From positions 1 through 31,236 of the forward strand of contig DAORDI010000029.1 of the NCBI GenBank assembly GCA_035345895.1: a stretch of DNA of 31,236 bases, given 5' to 3'. This stretch comes from DAORDI01 sp035345895. Its GTDB lineage: Bacteria; Spirochaetota; Leptospiria; Leptospirales; Leptospiraceae. Position 1 is the first letter of the stretch. Each line of letters starts with the position of its first letter. The notes under the pieces were generated by a model. That model did no database searches, was not told where the DNA came from, and saw only the letters and a list, made by a program, of their open reading frames with translations. Positions 8,704 through 16,252 of the stretch are shown one piece after another. Made by a program: the position numbers and the translations under genes.

Positions 8704-9273
8704 TCAGTCTTTTACGGTCAGGCCTGTTTTGTTTCCAATATGAAGTTTTCCGTCAGGAAGAAGAGGCGTATTTACTTCATCCGCTCCGCTGATCGAGAGA
8801 AAATATCCCGCAGTGTGAGAGGAGTTTTTGAAATGAATCCCGCAGGTAATATCCGTACTGACGAAATCAAAAAAGGGAGCATTTGTTTCTGCCCGTCTGA
8901 AATCCTGAGACTTGCAGAAAGTTCCTTCACCGTAAGACAGTGAATTAAGTTCGGCGGAAAGGATCAGATGTTTTCCTTCAATCTCTGCAGTCTTCCAGAC
9001 GACAGATATCTCCGCCTGAATCTTTTCATTCTGAATCTGGAGAATTTTTTTCTGCCGGATTCTTTTTTCCTGAAGCGAAGGAATCATTCTGCGAATGGCT
9101 TCACGGTTCCTTTCTGCATCCTTAGGCAGGATAGACTTATCCTTTTCCAGTTCGGCAAGATATGAATCTGCACTGTAAGGTCTGTTCAAAAGTCCAGGAG
9201 TGCCTGTACTGCTTGTCGGACCGCAGAAACTCATCATAAAAAGAAGGACTGCCGTTAGATATACTCTCTTCAT
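8704..9273 (-). CDS. Putative lipoprotein, 189 aa, downstream of the LolA-like gene
   Basis: The protein has a basic start (MKRVYLT), a hydrophobic stretch and a lipobox-like MSFC with the candidate lipidated cysteine at residue 17, followed by a Ser/Thr/Gly-rich linker and a charged helical region (about 40-95). The C-terminal half is probably beta-rich and holds two cysteines. I do not recognise the family. The ATG at 9273 is preferred to the ATG at 9282 because AGGAG lies 9 bases before it but directly abuts the earlier one. It follows the LolA-like gene after 16 bp and is probably in the same transcript as batC, batD and htpG. A role in the envelope is suggested only by its signal and neighbours. 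Confidence 0.7.
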   Translation of the reverse strand: MKRVYLTAVLLFMMSFCGPTSSTGTPGLLNRPYSADSYLAELEKDKSILPKDAERNREAIRRMIPSLQEKRIRQKKILQIQNEKIQAEISVVWKTAEIEGKHLILSAELNSLSYGEGTFCKSQDFRRAETNAPFFDFVSTDITCGIHFKNSSHTAGYFLSISGADEVNTPLLPDGKLHIGNKTGLTVKD

Positions 9274-9289
9274 TAAATACATCTCCTGA

Positions 9290-9961
9290 CTATCTGAAAT
9301 CGCCTTCCAGATTGAATGTGTAATCGGTAAAGACTGCTGTCACCGAAGCCGAATACTTTCTGCCCTTGCTGATATAAACTGCATCCAATACTGTCTTTGT
9401 AGGTTCCTGAAAGGCAAAATCTTTTTCGAAAAATATTTCTGTTCTGTAGCTGATAAAATCCTTCTGCAGTGTGACTGGCTGCTTGATCATTCTTCTGATC
9501 TTTAAAGTCTTAGGGCTGATCCAGATTTCGCCTATTCTTGCTTCAGGAAATACCCTTTTGGGAATCACCCTGAATTTGGATATTTCATCATTTTTTTCAA
9601 TGAGTTCAAATTTATAAAGAGGAAGTGCGTCAGAGGAAAGCCATTCAATTTCTTTCTTTTCGCTTCTTTCGATTTCCTTCCCGCCTTTCAGCACAATCTT
9701 TCCATTGACTTCCTTTTCTCTTACAGCAAACACAAATTTTGACGGTGCAATAAAAAGGCCGGATTGAATTCTTTTTTCTGTTTCAAGACTTCCGTCTGAA
9801 CGGATGACAGACTCTACTGTCTGCTGCACTTTGTAATTTCTCAGCTCTGCCCTTTCTGTCTGATACAGTTTTGAAGCCTTCCAGATCAGGTCAGGAACTT
9901 CCTCTGAACAAAGGTTCAGAGAAAAAACCAAAAAAAGCAGAACTGAGATTTTTCGAAACAC
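9290..9961 (-). CDS. LolA-like outer-membrane lipoprotein carrier family protein
   Basis: A 223-residue exported protein with a signal peptide (MFRKISVLLFLVFSLNLCSE) and a beta-rich body. It resembles the LolA/LolB-like fold and the broader family of outer-membrane lipoprotein-sorting proteins: an early helix, then strands with Y-K-V-Q-Q-T-V-E-S, and a segment ISPKTLKIRRM typical of the part of these proteins that describes how the precursor is processed. The cysteine at 18 might be lipidated, but the surrounding NLC is not a good lipobox, so periplasmic is as likely as lipoprotein. It starts at GTG 9961, two bases after the htpG stop, and 16 bp separate it from the next gene. The family call is by overall pattern, not by a diagnostic motif. 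Confidence 0.6.
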   Translation of the reverse strand: MFRKISVLLFLVFSLNLCSEEVPDLIWKASKLYQTERAELRNYKVQQTVESVIRSDGSLETEKRIQSGLFIAPSKFVFAVREKEVNGKIVLKGGKEIERSEKKEIEWLSSDALPLYKFELIEKNDEISKFRVIPKRVFPEARIGEIWISPKTLKIRRMIKQPVTLQKDFISYRTEIFFEKDFAFQEPTKTVLDAVYISKGRKYSASVTAVFTDYTFNLEGDFR

Positions 9962-9963
9962 GT

Positions 9964-11640
9964 TTATCTGCTCAGTGTTTCCAGAACTCCGAATGATCGT
10001 TTGATGAATGCTCCCATCTCAGTCTCATCCATGATTTTCGCAGAGATTTTTGCCAGATCATATACATGCTGTACAATCTCTTTTGTCTTGTCCGGATTGA
10101 CTCCTGAGTGTATCTTCAGAAGATTCTTCAGAAGCTCTGACTGTGTATTCAGTATCAGAGTATGATTCTGAAGCAGATTGGACTTGCTCTGCTGAATTCC
10201 CAGATTCATTTCTGTAAGTCTTCTGATATGTTCAGGAAGCATAATCACTGCAGGGACAGTGGCTGACTTCAGATTCTCTGCCTTGATCTCAAGACCGTTT
10301 CTTCCTATTGCAGAAGTGAATATTTCCTTGAGTTTGTCGGAATCAGTCTTGTTGTCTGCATCCACGATCTCAGTCTTGTCCTTGTCCACAATCTGCTCTA
10401 CCAGATCCGAATCGACTCTCTGAAAATGCATCTCTGAATTTTTTGTTTCCAGAAACTGCAGGAAATGAGTGTCTATTTTGGAATCGGCAAACAATGCTTC
10501 AAGTCCCTGCTCTTTGAAAAGATCCATATATACTGAACCGGATTCAATATCGGGAGCATAAAANNNNNNNNNNNNNNNNNNNNNNNNNNNNNNNNNNNNN
10601 NNNNNNNNNNNNNNNNNNNNNNNNNNNNNNNNNNNNNNNNNNNNNNNNNNNNNNNNNNNNNNNAGAGGATCTGTCTGGAGGTAGGAACGGGAAACGTTCA
10701 GAGGAAGATCCGGAATGTCGATTGTCCCTTTCAGAACCGTGAGAAACTGAGGAATCAGTTCATTTGCCTCTTCGCTGACAAATACATGACTGCAGTAGAG
10801 TTTGATTGCAGACTTGCTGATGTCCAGCTCATGAGTGACTTTTGGAAAATACAGTATCCCCTGAAGCCTGAAAGGGTAGTCCACGTTCAGATGAATCCAG
10901 AAATGCGGCTCGCCTGCAAAAGGGAAAAGATAATTATAAAATTGAGTATAATCCTCTTTTTTTAATGAAGCAGGATTTTCCGACCAGAGTGCTTTCTGTC
11001 TGTTTGCCTGCTCCTCTTCCACATAGATAGGGACCGGCATAAAATCGCAGTATTTCTTGACCAGATCTTTCAGCTTCCATTTGTCCAGATATTCTCCGGA
11101 TTCGGAGTCCATCACAAGAATGATCTTCGTGCCCCTTTCATCCCGATCATCGATAGGAGTGATCGTATACTCAACACCGGATTCGCTTTCCCAGCGGACA
11201 GCCATTTCACCCTTTCTGTAAGACTTAGTCTCTATAATGACTCGGGACGCCACCATGAAGGAAGAATAAAAACCCAGTCCAAAATGACCGATGATTCCCT
11301 CAGACTCCTTTTCTGCAGACTGATACTTCTTCACAAAGTCCTCAGCACCGCTGAAAGCAATCTGATTGATGTATTTTTTTACCTCATCTGCGCTCATTCC
11401 GACCCCGTTGTCCTGGATGGTCAGTGTGCGTGCTTCCTGATTGAAACTGATATGCACCTTATAATCAGTTCCGCCTTCAAACTCTTCGGATAAAGATATC
11501 TTTTTAAGTTTAGTGATCGCATCCACTGCATTGGACACCAGCTCACGAAGGAATATATCTTTTTCCGAATACAGCCATTTTTTTATAATTGGAAAAATAT
11601 TCTCAGTCTGAACCGAGACCTTGCCGGTTTCTGTGCTCAT
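9964..11640 (-). CDS. htpG: HtpG, Hsp90-family chaperone (interrupted by assembly gap)
   Basis: The N-terminal GHKL ATPase domain is unmistakable: E33 and N37 in LRELVSNAVDA, D77 in DNGVGM and G118HFGLGFYS. Middle-domain motifs (for example LPLNVSRSYLQ) and the C-terminal dimerisation region follow. HtpG is a cytosolic ATP-dependent chaperone. As written the gene spans 558 codons, 34 of which are unknown because of the N run at 10564-10663; E. coli HtpG has about 624 residues. The missing part lies between the middle domain and the segment beginning FYAPD. The ATG at 11640 is the obvious start, 1 nt before the batD stop, so the gene is co-transcribed with bat genes, which suggests a functional link to protein quality or stress. 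Confidence 0.96.
   Translation of the reverse strand: MSTETGKVSVQTENIFPIIKKWLYSEKDIFLRELVSNAVDAITKLKKISLSEEFEGGTDYKVHISFNQEARTLTIQDNGVGMSADEVKKYINQIAFSGAEDFVKKYQSAEKESEGIIGHFGLGFYSSFMVASRVIIETKSYRKGEMAVRWESESGVEYTITPIDDRDERGTKIILVMDSESGEYLDKWKLKDLVKKYCDFMPVPIYVEEEQANRQKALWSENPASLKKEDYTQFYNYLFPFAGEPHFWIHLNVDYPFRLQGILYFPKVTHELDISKSAIKLYCSHVFVSEEANELIPQFLTVLKGTIDIPDLPLNVSRSYLQTDPXXXXXXXXXXXXXXXXXXXXXXXXXXXXXXXXXXFYAPDIESGSVYMDLFKEQGLEALFADSKIDTHFLQFLETKNSEMHFQRVDSDLVEQIVDKDKTEIVDADNKTDSDKLKEIFTSAIGRNGLEIKAENLKSATVPAVIMLPEHIRRLTEMNLGIQQSKSNLLQNHTLILNTQSELLKNLLKIHSGVNPDKTKEIVQHVYDLAKISAKIMDETEMGAFIKRSFGVLETLSR
10564..10663. other. Assembly gap of exactly 100 N inside htpG
   Basis: Positions 10564-10663 are all N. 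A run of exactly 100 is a usual placeholder for a gap of unknown size. Both sides read in the same frame, which 100 N would give by chance in one case of three. Confidence 0.99.
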
Positions 11641-11641
11641 T

Positions 11642-13291
11642 TTAACTCTCCTTTGATCTTACAAGTTCCAACAGTCTTTTCCGTCCGTGTCTGTCAAGCG
11701 ATTTATAAAGTTCAGCAAAACTCAAATTCTGATTTTTCTTTCTGAAATGGACAATTTCTTCGGCGTTTGCGGGACTGTACCCCTTTGTGCAGAGAAAGTT
11801 CTTCAGAAGAACTTCTTTCTTGCTTCCTGCCAGAATATCAAATGAATGAATGTCATCCGGGATTCCGGGAAAAACTGCAGTGTTCCTGAATTCATTAAAT
11901 GAATTCAGAATGATATCCCGAAACCTGTATCCCAGAAAGGCAATACTGCTTAATGAAAGGATATAAAATAAATAAAGAAATATATTTGACCGTTCAGAAC
12001 TGACAGGTCCCTTTTCCATGATTCTTTTTTCCTGAACGGTGAATTTCGGCATCTCGATGACTGCCGCCTCATATTTTTCCGCATAGGGATTAAAAAAGCC
12101 GATCTTTGCCTCGCCCAGATGATACTCACCCGTTCTTTCCGGCAGAAAAGAATATCTGAATTCCATATCCGAGTTGAATCCATACACCCCCTTCCCCTGT
12201 TCTGCAAACTGCTTTTTCTTCATGTCCCCCGAAAATACCAGATTCCCCTCGCATTTTCTCTCAGTGCAGAATTTTTCCAGAGGATTGCGGATCAGGGTTC
12301 CGCTTCCCTTTCCTTTTATTTTCAGAAGGATAGGCACAGATTCCCCCAGATGAAATTCCTGAGCGCCCAGTGAGACCGACGCCGTATACTCACCGACTTC
12401 ACCTGTAAAATCAGAGGGTGAGGGAGAAGGAAGCGACATTACAGTCACTGTCTTTGGAATGGCCGGCACTGATCTTGCTGAAAAATAGGAAGCAGGACTT
12501 CCTTCTACAGTAAAATTGGTTTCACCGAGTCTGAACTTGCCGTTGCGGAGTGGGGTAAGTGCAAATATGTCTCTCTGATACGGGGCAAGAAAATATTCCT
12601 TTCCTCTGTAAACCCCTCTGCTGTCAGTCACAGAGACTCCCGCCTCAGAAAGATATTCAAATCCAAAATATGGAAAGGAAGGAGACTGGGCCTCCATTCT
12701 TTCCATTAAAGGTTTCTTTACATTTTTATAATATAAATTATAATAACCGACAACTGTTTCTCCCAGATACACTTTGTCTCTGGTTGTTTCAAACATGACG
12801 ACAAGATCGTCTTCTGACGGTTCAGTGTAGGCAGTTTTCTTTTTTCCTTTCATCCAGGGAGGGATCAGATCGTCAAAAGGACTTTCAATGTCATCCTCTG
12901 AAATCTGGGGTGCATATTTTTCCTTGGAGACACTGAAGGCTATCGGATCAATCAGCTTATCCTGTCCGTTTACGCTCATCTGAATGGGGGGAGTTTCCAG
13001 TGCGCCGTCTTTAGATGTCACAACCCTGTATTTCAGAATTTTTTTGACACTGGATTTACCGTTGATCATGGAGTAACTCTGCTCAGTCCCGATGAACTCT
13101 GCAGTCACCCCTTTTGAAGAATGAATATGACGCCTGTTTTCTACGCTTTCTCCGCCGTTTGCTTCCACGATCAGATATAAAGGTTCTCCTTTCTTTATGC
13201 TTTTCTTGCTGAGTCCGACGGAGACCTCTGCAGAAAGAGTGAAACTGAACAGAAACAGTATAAAAAAGTTCAGCTTACCAGAAAATATCAT
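11642..13291 (-). CDS. batD: BatD, exported multi-domain Bat protein
   Basis: A 549-residue protein with a signal peptide (MIFSGKLNFFILFLFSFTLSA), a long periplasmic, beta-rich region, a single transmembrane helix at about 436-455 and a cytoplasmic tail of about 90 residues. The opening VSVGLSKKSIKKGEPLYLIVE matches the start of the Ig-like repeats in BatD proteins, and length and topology also fit. The frame is open to 13516, but that longer form puts a 75-residue basic extension before the signal peptide and lies within batC. ATG 13291 is therefore used, overlapping the end of batC by 17 nt. BatD probably interacts with the periplasmic faces of BatA/BatB, and the tail after the helix could contact cytoplasmic partners. 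htpG follows within 1 nt. Confidence 0.88.
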   Translation of the reverse strand: MIFSGKLNFFILFLFSFTLSAEVSVGLSKKSIKKGEPLYLIVEANGGESVENRRHIHSSKGVTAEFIGTEQSYSMINGKSSVKKILKYRVVTSKDGALETPPIQMSVNGQDKLIDPIAFSVSKEKYAPQISEDDIESPFDDLIPPWMKGKKKTAYTEPSEDDLVVMFETTRDKVYLGETVVGYYNLYYKNVKKPLMERMEAQSPSFPYFGFEYLSEAGVSVTDSRGVYRGKEYFLAPYQRDIFALTPLRNGKFRLGETNFTVEGSPASYFSARSVPAIPKTVTVMSLPSPSPSDFTGEVGEYTASVSLGAQEFHLGESVPILLKIKGKGSGTLIRNPLEKFCTERKCEGNLVFSGDMKKKQFAEQGKGVYGFNSDMEFRYSFLPERTGEYHLGEAKIGFFNPYAEKYEAAVIEMPKFTVQEKRIMEKGPVSSERSNIFLYLFYILSLSSIAFLGYRFRDIILNSFNEFRNTAVFPGIPDDIHSFDILAGSKKEVLLKNFLCTKGYSPANAEEIVHFRKKNQNLSFAELYKSLDRHGRKRLLELVRSKES

Positions 13292-13973
13292 TGCTGTTCG
13301 GCCTCCTGCTCTGAGCCTTTTTTCTGCGGATTTTATCCTGTCTTGCGGATTCCAGAATCCGTTCTGCTTCTTCCCTGCTGAGAGATCTTTTTTCCTGATC
13401 CTTTGCCGAAAGCTGCTCTTCTTCAGCACGGTCCTTATGCTTTTCTTTTCCTGACCTTTTGTCCTTTTTCGGAGACCCTGAAGAATTCTGCGGATTCTGC
13501 TTATCCTCCTTGTCATCCTGCCTGTCCTTGTCCTCAGGAGGTTTTTCTTCCTTCCTTCGAATCAGTTCCAAGTTTTTCCTTGCAGGGGCAAAATCGGGGT
13601 TTTCCTTCAGTGCACGCATATAGGATTTTATGGCAGATTTCTTATCTCCCATTTGATTATATGTATTGCCTAAATTATAAAAACTTTCTGTTTTTAGAGA
13701 CTTGTCATCTGAGGCAGCCGCACTCTCAAAATTTCTGAGAGCACTTTTAAAATCACCGGATTTGAACTGGGCAGTTCCTTTATTGAAATCCAGTCTTCTG
13801 TCTTCCTTGAAATCCCTGGATGCAGATTCAAATGAATCCAGAGACCCGGGAAAATCGCCGGACTTGTATCTTTCCACTCCCTGCTTAATCTTGGCTCCAG
13901 CAGGATCAATGTCCACTGCATAGGCAGATGAGACAGAAAGGATACAAAGCAGCGCAAAAAAAATATAATTCAT
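13275..13973 (-). CDS. batC: BatC-type TPR protein of the Bat locus
   Basis: A 232-residue protein with a signal peptide (MNYIFFALLCILSVSSAYA), about three tetratricopeptide repeats (roughly residues 25-130, with patterns such as YKSGDFPGSLDSFESA and FYNLGNTYNQMGDKKSAIKSY) and a highly charged, low-complexity C-terminus ending in a basic helix (EEAERILESARQDKIRR). This organisation is characteristic of BatC; BatE is a less likely name. It is predicted to be periplasmic, where TPR repeats scaffold protein contacts. GTG 13982 overlaps the preceding gene, but ATG 13973, one base after that gene's stop, puts the signal peptide at the start and is preferred. Its last 17 nt overlap batD. Confidence 0.82.
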   Translation of the reverse strand: MNYIFFALLCILSVSSAYAVDIDPAGAKIKQGVERYKSGDFPGSLDSFESASRDFKEDRRLDFNKGTAQFKSGDFKSALRNFESAAASDDKSLKTESFYNLGNTYNQMGDKKSAIKSYMRALKENPDFAPARKNLELIRRKEEKPPEDKDRQDDKEDKQNPQNSSGSPKKDKRSGKEKHKDRAEEEQLSAKDQEKRSLSREEAERILESARQDKIRRKKAQSRRPNSNDIFW

Positions 13974-13974
13974 C

Positions 13975-15342
13975 CTATTCACATTTCTGCATCTGGGCCA
14001 TGACTCCGCCCTTTTCGGAATCCATCAGATAGAAAACTTTCTTGCCGTTTACAGTCCAGCATCCGTGTTTTTTCTGAGTGTTCGGTTCAATCGGACCTTC
14101 TCCGATTTTGTTTCCATTGTCTCCGAAAAGCCAGGCAATTGTCTTGCCTTTCTCCTCTGCTTCCTTCACTTCCAGATACTTCTTTCCTTCCTTATAGACT
14201 ATGAAAGGCTTGGAAGGTCTGAATTTTCTTTCAAAACTGTCCGTTTTTTTATCCAGATTCAGAATGGAGATCAGGAACTTTCCTTTTACATGGGGTCTGC
14301 CGCTTTCATCAAACCATTCCCCTTCAGTCATCATCAGGTCGTTTGACATTTTTCCTTTTGCACCGAGAACACCGCCCTTATGATAGAACTTCCATTCTCC
14401 GGTCGGTCCCCCGTCCATATTTCCTTCACTGAAAACATCCCCTGACTTGTAGTATCTTTTCCAGAGACCGGATCTTTTTGCCTTTGTCTTCAGTTCATCT
14501 GCAGGCGTAGGTTCGGCGGCTGTCTTTCCAGATGCAGTCTCGTCTTTAGCAGCTGTTTTTGCAGGAGCCGGTTCAACGGGCTTGAATGCACCGTCATACT
14601 CTATACTTCCGGTATCATAATAAAACTTCCACGGGCCTGATTCCAGATTGTTCTCATAATTCCCTTCTGCCAGAAGTGTCTTCCCATCGTCGTAATAACG
14701 GGTCTCTTTCCCGTGTTTTTTGTCTTCTCTGTAATTGGTGACAGTCTTCAGCCCGTTCATCGCTTTGTCAGTGAAGTATTCTCTCCATTCGCCTGTTTTC
14801 TTGTCCTGACTGTACTGACCTTCGACTTCCTTGCGTCCTTCCCTGGTCTTTTTATAATGAGGTCCATCCAGAAGATTGTTCACATAATTGGATTCTTCAA
14901 TGACTTCCTTAGTCTTTGTGTATTTTTTCTCCAGTCCGTTCTTCTCATCATTTTTGAATTCTGTTTCCTTCAGAAGAACTCCGTCTTCATAAAAGTACTG
15001 CCAGACTCCTTCTTTCTTTCCGTCCTTGTAGAGACCTTTTTTGTCCAGAACAGAGTACTTTTCCTTCTTGTCAGAACTGGTTCTTTCCTTCTGCACCCAC
15101 TCTTCCCAGATCCCGTCCTTTGTCAGACCCTTGATTTCGTCCGGCTTCATCTTGGAGAGCTGATCTCCTGCGCACGGAGATGAACCGCAGAGAACAGGCC
15201 CCTTCCCCTTCATATTGAATGTTTCAGGATATCTTTCAATTCGAATATTTGGACTCTCTGTATCGATTTCTTTCTTTGGAAGTATGCTGGCGCAGTACAT
15301 CTGCAAAAATACCATCATCATTAAACTTAAAAACTTTCTCAT
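13975..15342 (-). CDS. MORN-repeat (YwqK-type) lipoprotein upstream of batC
   Basis: A 455-residue exported protein. The N-terminus has a hydrophobic leader ending MYC (candidate lipidated cysteine 17), although the residues before it are not a strong lipobox. The body contains many copies of a MORN-like unit, with patterns such as GLYKDGKKEGVWQYFYEDG, KKTGEWREYF and ESGPWKFYYDTGSIEYDG, as in the protein family annotated as YwqK antitoxin. A linker rich in alanine, lysine and proline (about 255-290) separates two groups of repeats. The start ATG at 15342 has a good ribosome-binding site (AAGGAG at 15349-15354, 6 bases away) after a 409-bp gap, so this is probably the first gene of the - strand bat arm. 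MORN-type repeats usually mediate protein or surface contacts; the exact role is unknown. Confidence 0.82.
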   Translation of the reverse strand: MRKFLSLMMMVFLQMYCASILPKKEIDTESPNIRIERYPETFNMKGKGPVLCGSSPCAGDQLSKMKPDEIKGLTKDGIWEEWVQKERTSSDKKEKYSVLDKKGLYKDGKKEGVWQYFYEDGVLLKETEFKNDEKNGLEKKYTKTKEVIEESNYVNNLLDGPHYKKTREGRKEVEGQYSQDKKTGEWREYFTDKAMNGLKTVTNYREDKKHGKETRYYDDGKTLLAEGNYENNLESGPWKFYYDTGSIEYDGAFKPVEPAPAKTAAKDETASGKTAAEPTPADELKTKAKRSGLWKRYYKSGDVFSEGNMDGGPTGEWKFYHKGGVLGAKGKMSNDLMMTEGEWFDESGRPHVKGKFLISILNLDKKTDSFERKFRPSKPFIVYKEGKKYLEVKEAEEKGKTIAWLFGDNGNKIGEGPIEPNTQKKHGCWTVNGKKVFYLMDSEKGGVMAQMQKCE

Positions 15343-15751
15343 GAAAAACTCCTTATGTCAGCACTGAAAAGAATGCTGTACCGGGAAAAAGACTTTTATC
15401 CTGCCCTGCTGATTCCGACAGCAGCTGAAGACAGATTTATCTCCCTATAAGCAAAATGCGCGGCTATTCCGTCTGAAACAAGCAATTTTTTGTGCACTTT
15501 TTCACGAAGACAGAACATTTCCGTTCTCAAAAGCCGTATGCAGAAAAGAATCCATTCAGTTTTGGGAAAAAGGAAAGCATATGCAAAAAGCAGAGTGAGT
15601 TGCTGAAGATTTCATTGATTGTAATTGGACTTATTTTTTCGAATGCATGAAGTCGAGAAAAAAGCATTCAAAAATTGCTGATTCTGCGACAGCACTGTCT
15701 GTATGACCGAACCCTGCAATCTTGAATTTCGGCATGAATCATACCGGAAAC
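15343..15751. other. Intergenic region upstream of the - strand bat arm
   Basis: No gene can be supported here. A 6-bp inverted repeat, CTGCTG (15406-15411) and CAGCAG (15419-15424) around a 7-nt loop, could form a small hairpin in the leader of the MORN-bat transcript. On the - strand a 34-residue frame runs 15735 to 15631 (starting MPKFKIAGFGHTDS) 17 bp after the FlgO-like gene, but it has no ribosome-binding site and I do not call it. I see no convincing -35/-10 pair, although the operon promoter should lie here. Confidence 0.5.
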
Positions 15752-16252
15752 TCAGTCTGCGAAGAAAGCTTCTTCTGCGGAAAGGATCATCCCTGTCTTT
15801 GCATCTATAAGCCTGGCGTTGATGTCAAATCCGGATGCAGCTGCAGGAGTCACTACACCTGCAACCACTGAATCCACAGAAAGCAGTTCTCCCACTTTCC
15901 GTATATAATTCAGATCGGGACTGGAATTCAGTTCAATGGAATGGTCTTTCAGTTTTTTGGAAAACAGAACCCTGTCGAGCACTGTAAAGTTTTTCTGCTT
16001 CACCAGTTCGGTTGTCAGTTTTTCCGCAAACATATTGCCCATTTTATGCTCCCTCCCTTCCGAATTCAGAAAGTTCAGAACAATCAGTTTTCTTTCTTTC
16101 CCGTCAGATGCAAGTGTATCCGCAATTTTCGCGAAAGGACTTCTGGGAGCTGAGTCTATGAATATGGTCTGCTTTTCCCTTCCGAATCCGAAATTCGGAA
16201 ACGAGCACTGAAAAAGTATCAGCAATGAAAAAATACTGAAAAAATATTTCAC
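15752..16252 (-). CDS. FlgO/CsgG-like lipoprotein
   Basis: A 166-residue protein with a short hydrophobic leader and a lipobox-like LFQC (candidate lipidated cysteine 16). It is followed by a domain that resembles FlgO/CsgG-type lipoproteins: a short strand KLIVLNFLN, a helix with MGNMFAEKLTTELVKQKNFTVLDR, and later LLSVDSVVAGVVTPAA and INARLIDAKTGMILSAEE. Members of this family are outer-membrane or periplasmic lipoproteins in which a small alpha/beta domain binds other envelope proteins. The start is GTG at 16252, which overlaps the pyk stop (GTGA) and gives the proper signal peptide. It is the last gene of the asd operon. Why an envelope lipoprotein is coupled to pyruvate kinase is not obvious. 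Confidence 0.72.
   Translation of the reverse strand: MKYFFSIFSLLILFQCSFPNFGFGREKQTIFIDSAPRSPFAKIADTLASDGKERKLIVLNFLNSEGREHKMGNMFAEKLTTELVKQKNFTVLDRVLFSKKLKDHSIELNSSPDLNYIRKVGELLSVDSVVAGVVTPAAASGFDINARLIDAKTGMILSAEEAFFAD

Noticed and set aside
13292..13516. Longer N-terminus of BatD starting at 13516
   Set aside because: It adds 75 basic residues before a clear signal peptide and lies inside batC, so ATG 13291 is used.
14713..15183. 156-residue hydrophobic frame on the + strand
   Set aside because: Antisense to the MORN-repeat gene; hydrophobicity comes from reading lysine- and glutamate-rich codons backwards.
15631..15735. 34-residue - strand gene
   Set aside because: No ribosome-binding site, and a frame of this size is expected by chance in 400 bp.
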